A stretch of DNA of 64,000 bases from Prevotella sp. (lineage in GTDB: Bacteria > Bacteroidota > Bacteroidia > Bacteroidales > Bacteroidaceae): NCBI GenBank assembly GCA_017554105.1, contig JAFZIY010000016.1:1-64000 (forward strand), in the 5' to 3' direction. The translations under genes were made by a program, and so were the position numbers. Shown here one piece after another: positions 30,530-39,198 of the stretch. Each line of letters begins with the position of its first letter. Within the stretch, counting starts at the first letter, position 1. The notes beneath the pieces are model-generated. The model made no database searches, was not told the origin of the DNA, and was given only the letters and a program-made list of their open reading frames with translations.

Positions 30530-31723
30530 TTATTTCTTCATATATGGGTCAGTGCCCAGCACGGTCTTTGCCAGTCGCTTCGCTTTGTCACGCAGTGCTG
30601 TGGTGTCTGCATCCAAATCACCGTAGCAGAGCACAACACCCATGCGTCGACCGAAGTGTGCCTCTGGTTTTCCGAAGATGCGAATGCGTGTTCGGTCTTC
30701 CTTCAGCGCGTCCTCAAAGTTGTATTGAAGCGATGGCATCTCTTCATTTGTGACATCCTTCGGCGCAAGGATTACTGCCGAGGCACCAGCATGCTCGAGA
30801 TGGATGCCGGCGATCGGGAGTCCCATCACGGCACGGAAATGCAGTTCGAACTCGCTGAGGTTCGTGGTATGTCCCAGTGTTACCATTCCGGTGTCATGCG
30901 GACGTGGCGACAACTCAGAGAAAATAACCTCGCCTTGTCTTGTGAGGAAGAACTCAACTCCCCATATTCCATAGCCTGTGAGGGCACGTGTAACCTCGTC
31001 AGCCATGTGCTGTGCCTCTTTCAGTGCTTTGTCACTGATGGCATATGGCTGCCAACTCTCGCGGTAGTCGCCACCTTTCTGCACGTGTCCGATGGGAGGG
31101 CAGAACAGCGTTTCACCATTCTTCTGAGTTACGGTGAGCAGTGTGAACTCCGACTCAAAGTCGATGAATTCCTCGATAATCACCTCCTTGACATCTCCGC
31201 GGCTACCTTCCATTGCCTCACGGAATGCCTGTTCAAGTTCGTCGTCGTTGTGAACGTAGCTTTGTCCGTGACCAGACGAAGACATCAAAGGCTTCACCAC
31301 ACATGGGAATCCTATCTCGTCGGCTGCCTTCTTGAACTCCTCGAAGGTCTTGGCATAGAAGTATTTTGCCGTGCGAAGACCTAATTCCTTTGACGCAAGG
31401 TCGCGAATGGCACGTCGGTTCATTGTGAAGTTTACCGCACGTGCACTCGGTACTACCTGCACACCTTCCTTCTCGAAGTTGAAAAGGCGTTCTGTGCGAA
31501 TTGCCTCAATCTCTGGTACTATGATGTCTGGATTGTGTTTGCGTACTACTGCTTCAAGAGCATCACCGTCGAGCATGCTGAACACCTCATGCTCATCGGC
31601 AACCTGCATCGCCGGAGCACCCTCATAACGGTCGCATGCAATGACATACTGTCCTGCGCGCTTTGCTGCAATCACAAACTCTTTGCCCAGTTCGCCTGAG
31701 CCAAGTAATAATATTTTTTTCAT
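30530..31723 (-). CDS. purT: Phosphoribosylglycinamide formyltransferase 2 (formate-dependent)
   Basis: A 397-residue ATP-grasp enzyme that makes formyl-GAR from GAR, formate and ATP in purine synthesis. Evidence: the N-terminal [56 protein letters not shown], the ATP-grasp loop [19 protein letters not shown], and [30 protein letters not shown]. The length is typical. It is an odd guest inside a sugar-nucleotide cluster, only 10 bp from the fdtA-like gene and overlapping the upstream lipoprotein-like gene by 4 bp. Confidence 0.95.
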   Translation of the reverse strand: MKKILLLGSGELGKEFVIAAKRAGQYVIACDRYEGAPAMQVADEHEVFSMLDGDALEAVVRKHNPDIIVPEIEAIRTERLFNFEKEGVQVVPSARAVNFTMNRRAIRDLASKELGLRTAKYFYAKTFEEFKKAADEIGFPCVVKPLMSSSGHGQSYVHNDDELEQAFREAMEGSRGDVKEVIIEEFIDFESEFTLLTVTQKNGETLFCPPIGHVQKGGDYRESWQPYAISDKALKEAQHMADEVTRALTGYGIWGVEFFLTRQGEVIFSELSPRPHDTGMVTLGHTTNLSEFELHFRAVMGLPIAGIHLEHAGASAVILAPKDVTNEEMPSLQYNFEDALKEDRTRIRIFGKPEAHFGRRMGVVLCYGDLDADTTALRDKAKRLAKTVLGTDPYMKK

Positions 31724-32190
31724 TTATCCTCAGTTATTTCTTTTAATTCCGTAGAATCTTTATATAAGGAATGATACAATTTATATACTTGCATATCAGA
31801 TAATCGCAGTCGGCGACCTCTTACTTTATCTTTTAGTCCATTCAGAATAAAGGAGGGATTTAATTGTATTTCTGGATGTCCCTCAATTGCTGAACTGAAC
31901 ATTTTAAGTGTCAGACCGTATACCTTGCCAATTATTTGCGGATTTATTGTTTGATGAGGAATCGTATTTATGTCACTTATTGTATCATTAAGAGACTCTT
32001 CCGCTCCCTCAAAAAAACTCTCGATATCATTTTCTGTTTTAATATAGTCCGCATATCCTGGAAAAACAACATTTGACATTACTATTCCCACAGCATACGA
32101 CAAGGAATCATTATGTGTCTTCAACTCAATGTCTTGTGCATGAGTTGATATGCATGATATTAAAAGAAGTAATGTTATTAATGGTTTCAT
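31720..32190 (-). CDS. Secreted FKBP N-terminal-domain-like protein without PPIase domain
   Basis: 156 residues. A signal peptide ([15 protein letters not shown]) is followed by a helical region whose opening, [16 protein letters not shown], closely resembles the dimerisation domain of FklB/Mip-type peptidyl-prolyl isomerases. The catalytic FKBP domain is absent: the chain ends after [20 protein letters not shown]. It could be a degenerate isomerase remnant or a stand-alone periplasmic dimerisation module. It overlaps the purT start by 4 bp and is overlapped by rmlB by 4 bp, so it is embedded in the operon. Confidence 0.65.
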   Translation of the reverse strand: MKPLITLLLLISCISTHAQDIELKTHNDSLSYAVGIVMSNVVFPGYADYIKTENDIESFFEGAEESLNDTISDINTIPHQTINPQIIGKVYGLTLKMFSSAIEGHPEIQLNPSFILNGLKDKVRGRRLRLSDMQVYKLYHSLYKDSTELKEITEDK

Positions 32191-33320
32191 CTGTCCTTAT
32201 ACATTTTCTCGTAATACTTCTGGTAGTCTCCCGATGTTACGTTATCGAGCCATTCCTGGTTGTCAAGATACCAGTGGACGGTCTTTTCAATACCTTCCTC
32301 AAACTGGAGTGAAGGTTCCCAACCAAGTTCTTTCTGCAGTTTAGAGGAGTCGATTGCATAACGGAGGTCATGTCCTGCGCGGTCGGTAACGAATGTGATG
32401 AGATCCATATCCTCGCCTTCCTTACGTCCGAGCAGACGGTCAACGGTGTTGATAACCACCTTGATGATGTCTATGTTCTTCCATTCGTTGAAGCCGCCGA
32501 TGTTGTATGTCTCAGCAATCTTTCCCTCATGGAAAATCAGGTCGATGGCACGTGCATGGTCCTCGACATACAGCCAGTCGCGCACATTCTCTCCCTTGCC
32601 ATATACTGGCAGTGGCTTGCGGTGGCGAATGTTGTTGATGAACAGCGGTATCAGTTTCTCCGGGAACTGATATGGGCCATAGTTGTTAGAACAGTTGGTT
32701 ACAATCACAGGCATTCCATATGTGTCATGGAAGGCGCGGACGAAGTGGTCGCTCGATGCCTTCGCTGCCGAATATGGTGAGTGAGGATTGTACTTGGTCG
32801 TCTCAAGGAAGAACTTGTCACCATAAGCCAGGTGATGCTCTGATGACGATGCCGTCGTTGTGAATGGCGGTTCGATACCTTCTGGATGTGTAAGCTCAAG
32901 TGCTCCATACACCTCGTCAGTGGAAATGTGGTAGAAACGCTTGCCTTCGTAACCCTCGGGAAGTGACTCCCAATAAAGTTTTGCAGCCTGAAGGAGCGAC
33001 AATGTACCCATGACGTTTGTCTTGGCGAAGGTGAACGGGTCCTTGATAGAGCGGTCAACGTGACTCTCAGCAGCAAGATGTATTATGCCGTCGACATGCT
33101 TTTCCTGCATCAGTTTGTAGAAAGCATCGAAGTCGCAGATATCCATCTTCACGAACTCGTAGTTCGGACGGTCCTCAATATCCTTGAGATTTGCCAGATT
33201 TCCGGCATAAGTCAGTTTGTCGAGATTGATGATGTGGTATTCTGGATATTTGTTAACGAAAAGTCTTACAACATGACTTCCAATGAATCCGGCACCACCG
33301 GTGATAACGATTGTCTTCAT
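32187..33320 (-). CDS. rmlB: dTDP-glucose 4,6-dehydratase
   Basis: A 377-residue SDR-family enzyme that converts dTDP-glucose to dTDP-4-keto-6-deoxyglucose. Evidence: the NAD motif TGGAGFIGSHVVRLFV at the N-terminus, HLAAESHVDRSIKDPFTFAKTN, the catalytic STDEVYG triad segment, and SPYSAAKASSDHFVRAF with the YxxxK pair. NCSNNYGPYQFPEKLIPLFI and VRDWLYVEDHARAIDLI follow. It feeds the FdtA/FdtB-like enzymes downstream. It is the first gene of the leftward cluster. No dTDP-glucose synthase (rmlA) is nearby, so substrate must come from elsewhere. Confidence 0.96.
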   Translation of the reverse strand: MKTIVITGGAGFIGSHVVRLFVNKYPEYHIINLDKLTYAGNLANLKDIEDRPNYEFVKMDICDFDAFYKLMQEKHVDGIIHLAAESHVDRSIKDPFTFAKTNVMGTLSLLQAAKLYWESLPEGYEGKRFYHISTDEVYGALELTHPEGIEPPFTTTASSSEHHLAYGDKFFLETTKYNPHSPYSAAKASSDHFVRAFHDTYGMPVIVTNCSNNYGPYQFPEKLIPLFINNIRHRKPLPVYGKGENVRDWLYVEDHARAIDLIFHEGKIAETYNIGGFNEWKNIDIIKVVINTVDRLLGRKEGEDMDLITFVTDRAGHDLRYAIDSSKLQKELGWEPSLQFEEGIEKTVHWYLDNQEWLDNVTSGDYQKYYEKMYKDR

Positions 33321-33394
33321 ATTATGATGTTTTTTTGAGTTTTTAAGTTTGTGAGTATGTGTAAATTATATTTATATATTTATAACGTGGAATT

Positions 33395-33907
33395 TCAAAA
33401 TAAATTGTCCTGACCTCGTTCTGCAAGTTTAATTACCTCGGCATCGCGGAATTTGTCACCGTCTATCGTGAGGCGAACCAGCGTCCGGTCTCTATGCCAT
33501 CCCTGTATTCCCGCCGCTCCAGGATTGATGTGCAGTAAGTTGAGTTTCCTGTCATACTGAACCTTCAGAATATGTGAATGCCCGCTGATGAAGAGTTGTG
33601 GTGGGCGAGCCATTATTTTCTCTCTTATGCTTGGGTCATATTTTCCAGGATAGCCTCCGATATGTTTCATCAGCACGTCAACATCCTCGCATTTCCATCT
33701 CAGAATCTCAGGATACATCAGCCTCAGGTCGCCTCCGTCGCAATTCCCACAGACAGCCCTGAACGGCCTGAATGCTGCAAGTTTCTCAGCCACCTCTGCC
33801 GACCCGATATCTCCTGCGTGCCATATCTCGTCGCATGGCTCAAAGTAATGGAGATATTTTTCATCCCAGAAAGAGTGGGTGTCGCTGATTATTCCTATCT
33901 TTTTCAT
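33395..33907 (-). CDS. YfcE/MJ0936-type metallophosphodiesterase
   Basis: A 170-residue calcineurin-like phosphoesterase carrying all metal-binding motifs: GIISDTHSFWDEK (D-x-H), IWHAGDIGS (GD), FRAVCGNCDG (GN[CH]D), MKHIGGYPGKY and ISGHSHILKV (GHxH). The family hydrolyses phosphodiesters, including cyclic nucleotides in some members. It is the last gene of a probable unit with the kinase-like and MATE genes, 21 bp after the former. Confidence 0.9.
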   Translation of the reverse strand: MKKIGIISDTHSFWDEKYLHYFEPCDEIWHAGDIGSAEVAEKLAAFRPFRAVCGNCDGGDLRLMYPEILRWKCEDVDVLMKHIGGYPGKYDPSIREKIMARPPQLFISGHSHILKVQYDRKLNLLHINPGAAGIQGWHRDRTLVRLTIDGDKFRDAEVIKLAERGQDNLF

Positions 33908-33928
33908 CTCAAGACCAATTACTGGTTG

Positions 33929-34552
33929 TCATTTGTTAATTCTATTTTCGATGAATTTCTTTATGAATTCTGCCGTTTCTTCGATGCCCAGAACTGAGGA
34001 GTTGATGCATAGATGATAGTGTTCTGCATTGCCCCATTTCTGTCCTGTGTAGTAATTATAGAATGAGGAGCGCTGTCCTTCCTTGTTGTTTATTATCTTA
34101 CGGGCAGTTGCACGGTCGCACTCATGTCGTTTGCATACTGCCTGAATGCGCTGGTCGAGGTCTGCGGTAATGAAGATATTGATTACTCCTTTCATGTCTC
34201 TCAGCACATAATCGGCACATCGTCCCACGAAGACACACGACCCTTCTTCTGCTGCTTTCCTTATTGCGTCGCTCTGAAATTGGAACAGACTCTCCTGCGA
34301 GAAGCCGTTCTCGTAGAAGTTGTTGTCGCTGATGTGAGGCGCATGAGGATGGAACAATGAACGCAGGAACCCCTTCTGCTCGTCGTTCTGCTCGAAAACC
34401 TTCTCCGAGAAGCCACTTTCCTTGGCTGCGAGATTCAGCAATTCCTTGTCGTAGAACTTACATCCGAGGTCTTTCGCAAGTATCAATGCTATCTCTCTAC
34501 CACCCGAACCGAGTTGGCGTCCGATGTTGATAATAATCTTCTTGTCGTCCAT
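33929..34552 (-). CDS. Cytidylate kinase-like family protein
   Basis: A 207-residue protein of the AAA_26 cytidylate-kinase-like family, distinct from the housekeeping Cmk. It starts IIINIGRQLGSGGREIALIL, a P-loop-like motif. Conserved blocks follow: GCKFYDKELLNLAAKESGF, then CVFVGRCADYVLRDM and DRATARKIINNKEGQRSSFYNYYTGQKWG. The phosphate acceptor is unknown. It lies 10 bp downstream of a MATE exporter. This pairing is familiar from other Bacteroidales and hints at a link between the kinase-like protein and the exporter. Confidence 0.88.
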   Translation of the reverse strand: MDDKKIIINIGRQLGSGGREIALILAKDLGCKFYDKELLNLAAKESGFSEKVFEQNDEQKGFLRSLFHPHAPHISDNNFYENGFSQESLFQFQSDAIRKAAEEGSCVFVGRCADYVLRDMKGVINIFITADLDQRIQAVCKRHECDRATARKIINNKEGQRSSFYNYYTGQKWGNAEHYHLCINSSVLGIEETAEFIKKFIENRINK

Positions 34553-34562
34553 ATAGTCTTCA

Positions 34563-35936
34563 TTATTTTGTGGCTGATGAAGCCGATGGTATTTTCTTCT
34601 TGAATTTCCTCATGTAAATGATAAGGATAAGTAATGTCACAAAGAATGAGATAGTGTCAGATGAAGGCAGCGATGTCCATACTCCGTTGACACCCATCAT
34701 CGGTGGAAGGATGATGAGTAATGGTAAAAGGAATATCATCTGGCGTGAGAGCGAGAGGAACATGCTTACCTTTGCCTTGCCAATCGACTGGAAGAAGTTG
34801 GTCGTTACTGCCTGGAAGCCTATTAGAGGGAAGCAAATCATGTTGATGCGAATGGCATCTACAGATATCTGCAGGAGTTTTTCGTCGCTTGTAAAGAGTC
34901 GAGCGCAGGGGTAGGGCATTAGTTCGCCGACAAGCCATCCGGCTGTCATCACCAACGTAGCGGCTATGATTGCCAGTTTCAGCACACGCATCAGACGGTC
35001 GAACTTCAATGCTCCGTAGTTGTAGCCCGCTATAGGTTGCATTCCCTGGTTTATTCCCATTATCACCATAAAGAACAGAAAGCCTATGCGGTTGGCGATG
35101 CCGTATGCTCCCACAGCCATGTCACCGCCATATTTAACCAGAGTGGTGTTGATGAAAATCACCACAATACACGAGCATGCATGCATGGAGAAAGGTGACA
35201 TTCCGATGGCGAGGATATTCTTCACGATATCGCTTCGCAGGCGGAAACATCCCTTCTGGAAGTGCAGCATCTCGCGTTTGTCTCCGAAAATGCGCAGTTG
35301 CCAGCAGAGGGCGACGGTCTGTGCCAGTATTGTTGCTATCGCCGCACCGCGTATTCCCATGTCGAACACGTAGATGAAGAGCGGGTCGAGGGCTGTATTC
35401 AGTACCACGGTGAATATCGTTGCGTACATTGCTATCCTCGGTTTCGAGGCTGCTCTGAGCAGGGCATTTAGTCCAAGATACTGGTGAGTGATAACATTTC
35501 CAAGGAGAATCACCACCATATATTCACTGGCATATGGCAATGTGTTGTCTGTTGCGCCGAAAAACCTGAGTATGGGGTGAAGGAAAAAGAGGCATACTAT
35601 TGCGAAAACGACGCCTATAATAGTATTCAGCACAACGGTGTTTCCAAGTATCTGCTGGGCTGTCTTATAGTCGCGTTGCCCCAGTCTTACGGATAACGTG
35701 GTGGAGGCTCCAACACCTATCGCTGCACCGAACGCTCCACTGAGGTTCATAAAGGGAAAAGTGATGGCGAGGCCAGATATTGCCATCGGCCCCACACCTT
35801 GCCCGATGAATATGCTATCGACCATGTTGTAGAGCGATGATGCCAGCATCGCCACAATCGCAGGTGTGGCATATTGCACCAAAAGTTTGCCCACAGGTTC
35901 CGTCCCGAGGGCCAATGTCGCTTTCTTGTTATCCAT
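34563..35936 (-). CDS. MATE family multidrug/Na+ antiporter
   Basis: A 457-residue 12-helix exporter. It opens VGKLLVQYATPAIVAMLASSLYNMVDSIFIGQGVG, the classic MATE start. The second half repeats the pattern (NILAIGMSPFSMHACSCIVVIFINTTLVKYGG; GINQGMQPIAGYNYGA). I start at the ATG at 35936 (MDNKKATLALGTEPVG); the frame runs 14 codons further, but those overlap the promoter. Substrates are unknown. It has its own promoter at 35948-35955 and is followed by a cytidylate-kinase-like gene. Confidence 0.93.
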   Translation of the reverse strand: MDNKKATLALGTEPVGKLLVQYATPAIVAMLASSLYNMVDSIFIGQGVGPMAISGLAITFPFMNLSGAFGAAIGVGASTTLSVRLGQRDYKTAQQILGNTVVLNTIIGVVFAIVCLFFLHPILRFFGATDNTLPYASEYMVVILLGNVITHQYLGLNALLRAASKPRIAMYATIFTVVLNTALDPLFIYVFDMGIRGAAIATILAQTVALCWQLRIFGDKREMLHFQKGCFRLRSDIVKNILAIGMSPFSMHACSCIVVIFINTTLVKYGGDMAVGAYGIANRIGFLFFMVIMGINQGMQPIAGYNYGALKFDRLMRVLKLAIIAATLVMTAGWLVGELMPYPCARLFTSDEKLLQISVDAIRINMICFPLIGFQAVTTNFFQSIGKAKVSMFLSLSRQMIFLLPLLIILPPMMGVNGVWTSLPSSDTISFFVTLLILIIYMRKFKKKIPSASSATK

Positions 35937-35947
35937 AATTAATGGTG

Positions 35948-35955
35948 CAAAGATA
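35948..35955 (-). promoter_or_regulatory. -7 element for the MATE gene unit
   Basis: CAAAGATA, read on the minus strand as TATCTTTG, 12 bp before the ATG at 35936. Confidence 0.6.
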
Positions 35956-36013
35956 GTGCATAAACAGCGAATTACCAAATTTTTAATAGCAAAACGACAT
36001 GAGTAGTCATTTG

Positions 36014-36114
36014 AAAGATGTCCTTTTGCCTCCTGAAAGGTGCCCTTTTACATCCCAAAAGATGTCCTTTCGTCACATGAAAGATGACCTTTTAAAACCT
36101 CAAAGATATGCTTT
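36014..36114. repeat. Phased palindrome array P22-b: five dyads, exact 22-bp period
   Basis: Five dyads AAAG-N5-CTTT start at 36014, 36036, 36058, 36080 and 36102, each exactly 22 bp after the previous one. The centres are ATGTC, GTGCC, ATGTC, ATGAC and ATATG. The 9-bp linkers vary. The array sits in the divergent MATE/subtilase intergenic region, 47 bp upstream of the subtilase -7 element. The same arm and centre consensus reappears at 55395-55470. Confidence 0.9.
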
Positions 36115-36160
36115 CCCAATTAAAAACATCTTTATTCTTTGTCTATTGGAGGATTATTCT

Positions 36161-36168
36161 TATCTTTG
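36161..36168 (+). promoter_or_regulatory. Promoter of the subtilase gene
   Basis: TATCTTTG with TTG 19 bp upstream (36139-36141). The leader to the ATG is about 88 nt. The gap 35937-36256 otherwise holds the MATE promoter and the P22-b array. Confidence 0.6.
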
Positions 36169-36256
36169 CAGCCAATAGTGGAGACGCCGAATGTCGGCGT
36201 TCCTATGCAAATTACAAACCATCGAATTATATTGAAGGGAATAGAGAACGATTCAA

Positions 36257-37660
36257 ATGTACAGAAGAATAACCACAATACTGTTTTTTCTTGCAATCAT
36301 AGGTTGCCCTATGGCTATGGCGAATGGCGGAGGGCACAAATATCTTTACCGCCTCACGCTGACCGATAAGAAAGGAACTCCATTCTCATTAGGCAAGCCA
36401 GAGACTTTCCTTTCGCAGAAGGCAATAGAAAGAAGGGAACGCCAGCATCTCGGAATTGATTCCACCGACCTGCCGATACCTCCGAAGTATATCAATGAAA
36501 TCGAGGCAACAGGAGCAAAAGTAGTGGTAAAGAGCAAGTGGAACAACACTGTTCTGGTGGGCATCGACAAGGCTTCGCAATACAAGGAATTGCGCGATTT
36601 GCCTTTTGTCGCCGACACAAAAAAGGTATATACAGAACCTGAGAAAAAGAAGGAGGTAGATGTTCGCGACCGATTCCACACAATACTCAATCAACTCGAC
36701 ACCATCTATGATGACAATTACGGCGTGGCTCGTGAACAAATAGAGATGGTTGGCGGTCTCGGTCTCCATAATCGAGGTTATAAAGGCTATGGAATGACAA
36801 TAGCGGTGTTCGACGCGGGTTTTATGAATGCTGACAGAATACCTGCCATGAAGAAAATAAACATTGTGGGAACACACGACTTCCTGTCTGATAATACAGA
36901 TGACATGTATAACGGTGAGGCTCATGGCACTATGACACTCTCCGTGATTGGCGTTAACGAACCAGGCATATTCATTGGCACCGCGCCCGAGGCGTCGTTC
37001 TGGTTGTTCAGGTGTGAGGATGTGACAACGGAGACAAGTGCTGAAGAAGACTACTGGACAGCGGCGGCGGAGTTTGCCGACAGTGTGGGCGTAGATGTGA
37101 TAAGCAGTTCGCTGGGATACCATGACTTCGACGATACAACGACCAGTTATCACTACTACGACCAGAACGGACACACCTCATTGATTTCACGCACATCGTC
37201 GATGCTGGCCTCCAAGGGTATCATTCATGTGAACAGTGCAGGAAACGACGGCATGGGAACATGGAAGAAGATTAACTTCCCGAGCGATGCAGAGGATATG
37301 CTCAGCGTGGGTGCCGTGACTCCGCAGGGCGTGAACGCATCGTTCAGCAGTCTTGGTCCTACTTCTGACGGTCGTGTCAAGCCTGACGTAGTGGCTCTTG
37401 GCTCACCTACGGCTGTGGTAAGTGGGCGCGGTACACTGACGAGTGAAAGGGGAACATCCTTTTCAACGCCAGTAATCAGTGGCTTGGTGGCATGTCTCTG
37501 GCAGGCTTTGCCCAACAAGACAGCACGTGAGATAATAGAACTGGTGAGACAAAGCGGCAACAACTATGGGCATCCTGACAATGTCTATGGTTACGGTTTG
37601 CCCGATTTCACCAAAGCATTGAAACAAGGCAAGAATGAGACAGACGCTATCGCTCCTTGA
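36257..37660 (+). CDS. Secreted S8-family (subtilisin-like) serine protease
   Basis: 467 residues with a signal peptide (ITTILFFLAIIGCPMAMA). The catalytic triad is intact: Asp in TIAVFDAGFMNADRIP (about residue 186), His in EAHGTMTLSVIG (about 223) and Ser in ERGTSFSTPVISGLVACLW (about 401), with the oxyanion Asn in HVNSAGNDGMG. The N-terminal 150 residues form the propeptide-like part (YLYRLTLTDKKGTPFSLGKPE) common to Bacteroidetes secreted S8 peptidases. There is no recognisable T9SS C-terminal sorting domain. The last 26 bp overlap xseA, coupling a secreted protease to a DNA-repair gene. Confidence 0.88.
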   Translation: MYRRITTILFFLAIIGCPMAMANGGGHKYLYRLTLTDKKGTPFSLGKPETFLSQKAIERRERQHLGIDSTDLPIPPKYINEIEATGAKVVVKSKWNNTVLVGIDKASQYKELRDLPFVADTKKVYTEPEKKKEVDVRDRFHTILNQLDTIYDDNYGVAREQIEMVGGLGLHNRGYKGYGMTIAVFDAGFMNADRIPAMKKINIVGTHDFLSDNTDDMYNGEAHGTMTLSVIGVNEPGIFIGTAPEASFWLFRCEDVTTETSAEEDYWTAAAEFADSVGVDVISSSLGYHDFDDTTTSYHYYDQNGHTSLISRTSSMLASKGIIHVNSAGNDGMGTWKKINFPSDAEDMLSVGAVTPQGVNASFSSLGPTSDGRVKPDVVALGSPTAVVSGRGTLTSERGTSFSTPVISGLVACLWQALPNKTAREIIELVRQSGNNYGHPDNVYGYGLPDFTKALKQGKNETDAIAP

Positions 37661-38963
37661 ACTTAACCAGATTCTCGCTGATGTTATAGACGCAGGAATG
37701 CCACGAGAGTACTGGGTAGAGGCTGAGATTTCTGAGCTTCGAGAGGTGCGTGGGCATTGTTATATCGACCTGATAGAGAAAAGCGAGGACTCGAATACAC
37801 CTGTAGCACGTGCTTCTGCCAAATGTTGGGCAAACACATGGAGTACTGTCTCACCATTGTTTGAGAAGGTAACGGGACAGACGTTGCATCCAGGAATGAA
37901 GTTGCTGATGCTTGTCAGTGCCAATTTTCACCCTGCCTTCGGCTTCTCATGGATAATAAGCGACATCGACCCGACCTACACTTTGGGCGATATGGCACGC
38001 AAACGGCAGGCTATAATCGAACAACTGAAGAAGGAAGGGGTCTTCGATCTTCAGAAGGAATTGGAACTCCCATTGTTCTGTCAGCATATTGCGGTGATAA
38101 GCAGTGCCAATGCTGCTGGCTATGGTGACTTCGTTAATCAACTCGAGAGCAACGATTATGGCTTCCAGTTCCATACGCAGTTATTCCCTGCAACAATGCA
38201 AGGCGAGGGTGTGGAGCAAAGTATCATAACCGCACTGAATAAGATATACGACGTGATGTCTGATAATCACTCCGATTTCGATTGTGTTGTTATCATCAGG
38301 GGTGGCGGTGCTACAAGCGATTTGTCAGGTTTCGACACACTTGCCCTCGCGGAAAACGTGGCACAATTCCCGCTTCCAATAATTACAGGCATCGGTCATG
38401 AGCGTGACGAGAGCATCCTTGATATGGTCAGTCATATCCGGGTGAAGACTCCAACGGCAGCAGCGGCACTTCTTATAGATAACTTGAAGCGTGTTTGGGA
38501 TTTCCTACAGGAGTCCAAGAACGAACTTGCCGTTATCGCAAAGCAACGTATGGAGGAAGAGCAGGTGAGACTTCTGCGCGTCTCACAGAAGATTCCGTCA
38601 CTTTTCTCGCTTGTCAGGGAAAGGCAGGAGCACATGCTTGACCTGCTGAAACAGGCGGTTCTCTCTGCTGCACAGCGTTCTGTCTCGGACAATCTCCACA
38701 AGATTGACATCATGACAGGTAACCTGCAACCACAGACAAATCGCAAGTTGATGGAGGAGAAGCACAAACTTCAGATGCTGGAGCAGCGTGCCTTGGCTCT
38801 CGACCCAGAACTCTTGCTGAAGCGAGGGTACAGCATCACTACTCATAATGGCAAGACCGTACGTGATATCTTACAACTGAAACCAGGTGATAAAATTGAG
38901 ACGAGAGTGGAGAAAGGTGTTATTCATTCAATAGTAGATAATACATTGGATGCCAGTAATTAA
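37635..38963 (+). CDS. xseA: Exodeoxyribonuclease VII large subunit
   Basis: This 442-residue subunit degrades single-stranded DNA to oligonucleotides together with XseB. It begins TLSLLELNQILADVIDAGMP, continues YWVEAEISELREVRGHCYIDL (OB fold), then AVISSANAAGYGDFVNQL and VVIIRGGGATSDLSGFD. The ITGIGHERDESILDMVSHIRVKTPTAAAALLID nuclease core and a coiled-coil C-terminus follow. The start codon lies 26 bp before the subtilase stop. xseB follows by 21 bp. Confidence 0.95.
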   Translation: MRQTLSLLELNQILADVIDAGMPREYWVEAEISELREVRGHCYIDLIEKSEDSNTPVARASAKCWANTWSTVSPLFEKVTGQTLHPGMKLLMLVSANFHPAFGFSWIISDIDPTYTLGDMARKRQAIIEQLKKEGVFDLQKELELPLFCQHIAVISSANAAGYGDFVNQLESNDYGFQFHTQLFPATMQGEGVEQSIITALNKIYDVMSDNHSDFDCVVIIRGGGATSDLSGFDTLALAENVAQFPLPIITGIGHERDESILDMVSHIRVKTPTAAAALLIDNLKRVWDFLQESKNELAVIAKQRMEEEQVRLLRVSQKIPSLFSLVRERQEHMLDLLKQAVLSAAQRSVSDNLHKIDIMTGNLQPQTNRKLMEEKHKLQMLEQRALALDPELLLKRGYSITTHNGKTVRDILQLKPGDKIETRVEKGVIHSIVDNTLDASN

Positions 38964-38984
38964 ACAATAAACATTAAATAAAAT

Positions 38985-39155
38985 ATGAAATACGAAGAAG
39001 CACTTGCAGAACTTGAGCAGATAGTGTCGAAAATGGAGAATAACGAGGTGGGCATCGACGAGATGATAACCCAACTGAAACGTGCTCAAGAGTTGATAAA
39101 ACTATGCCGTGATCGACTCACTAAGACCGATGAGGAGATAAAGAAAATGCTGTAG
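38985..39155 (+). CDS. xseB: Exodeoxyribonuclease VII small subunit
   Basis: A 56-residue protein: MKYEEALAELEQIVSKMENN, then EVGIDEMITQLKRAQELIKL and CRDRLTKTDEEIKKML. This is a textbook XseB: the YEEALAELEQIVSKME core and the helical Ile/Leu repeats are diagnostic. It lies 21 bp after xseA. It is short enough to be missed by length-filtered gene calling. Confidence 0.92.
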   Translation: MKYEEALAELEQIVSKMENNEVGIDEMITQLKRAQELIKLCRDRLTKTDEEIKKML

Positions 39156-39198
39156 CGGTAGGATTAAATTAATAAGTTATTAGTTTGTTTGTTGCGGA

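Noticed and set aside
30260-31384. 374-codon open frame on the plus strand
   Set aside because: It is antisense to purT and fdtA, both clear genes, and its translation has no recognisable domain.
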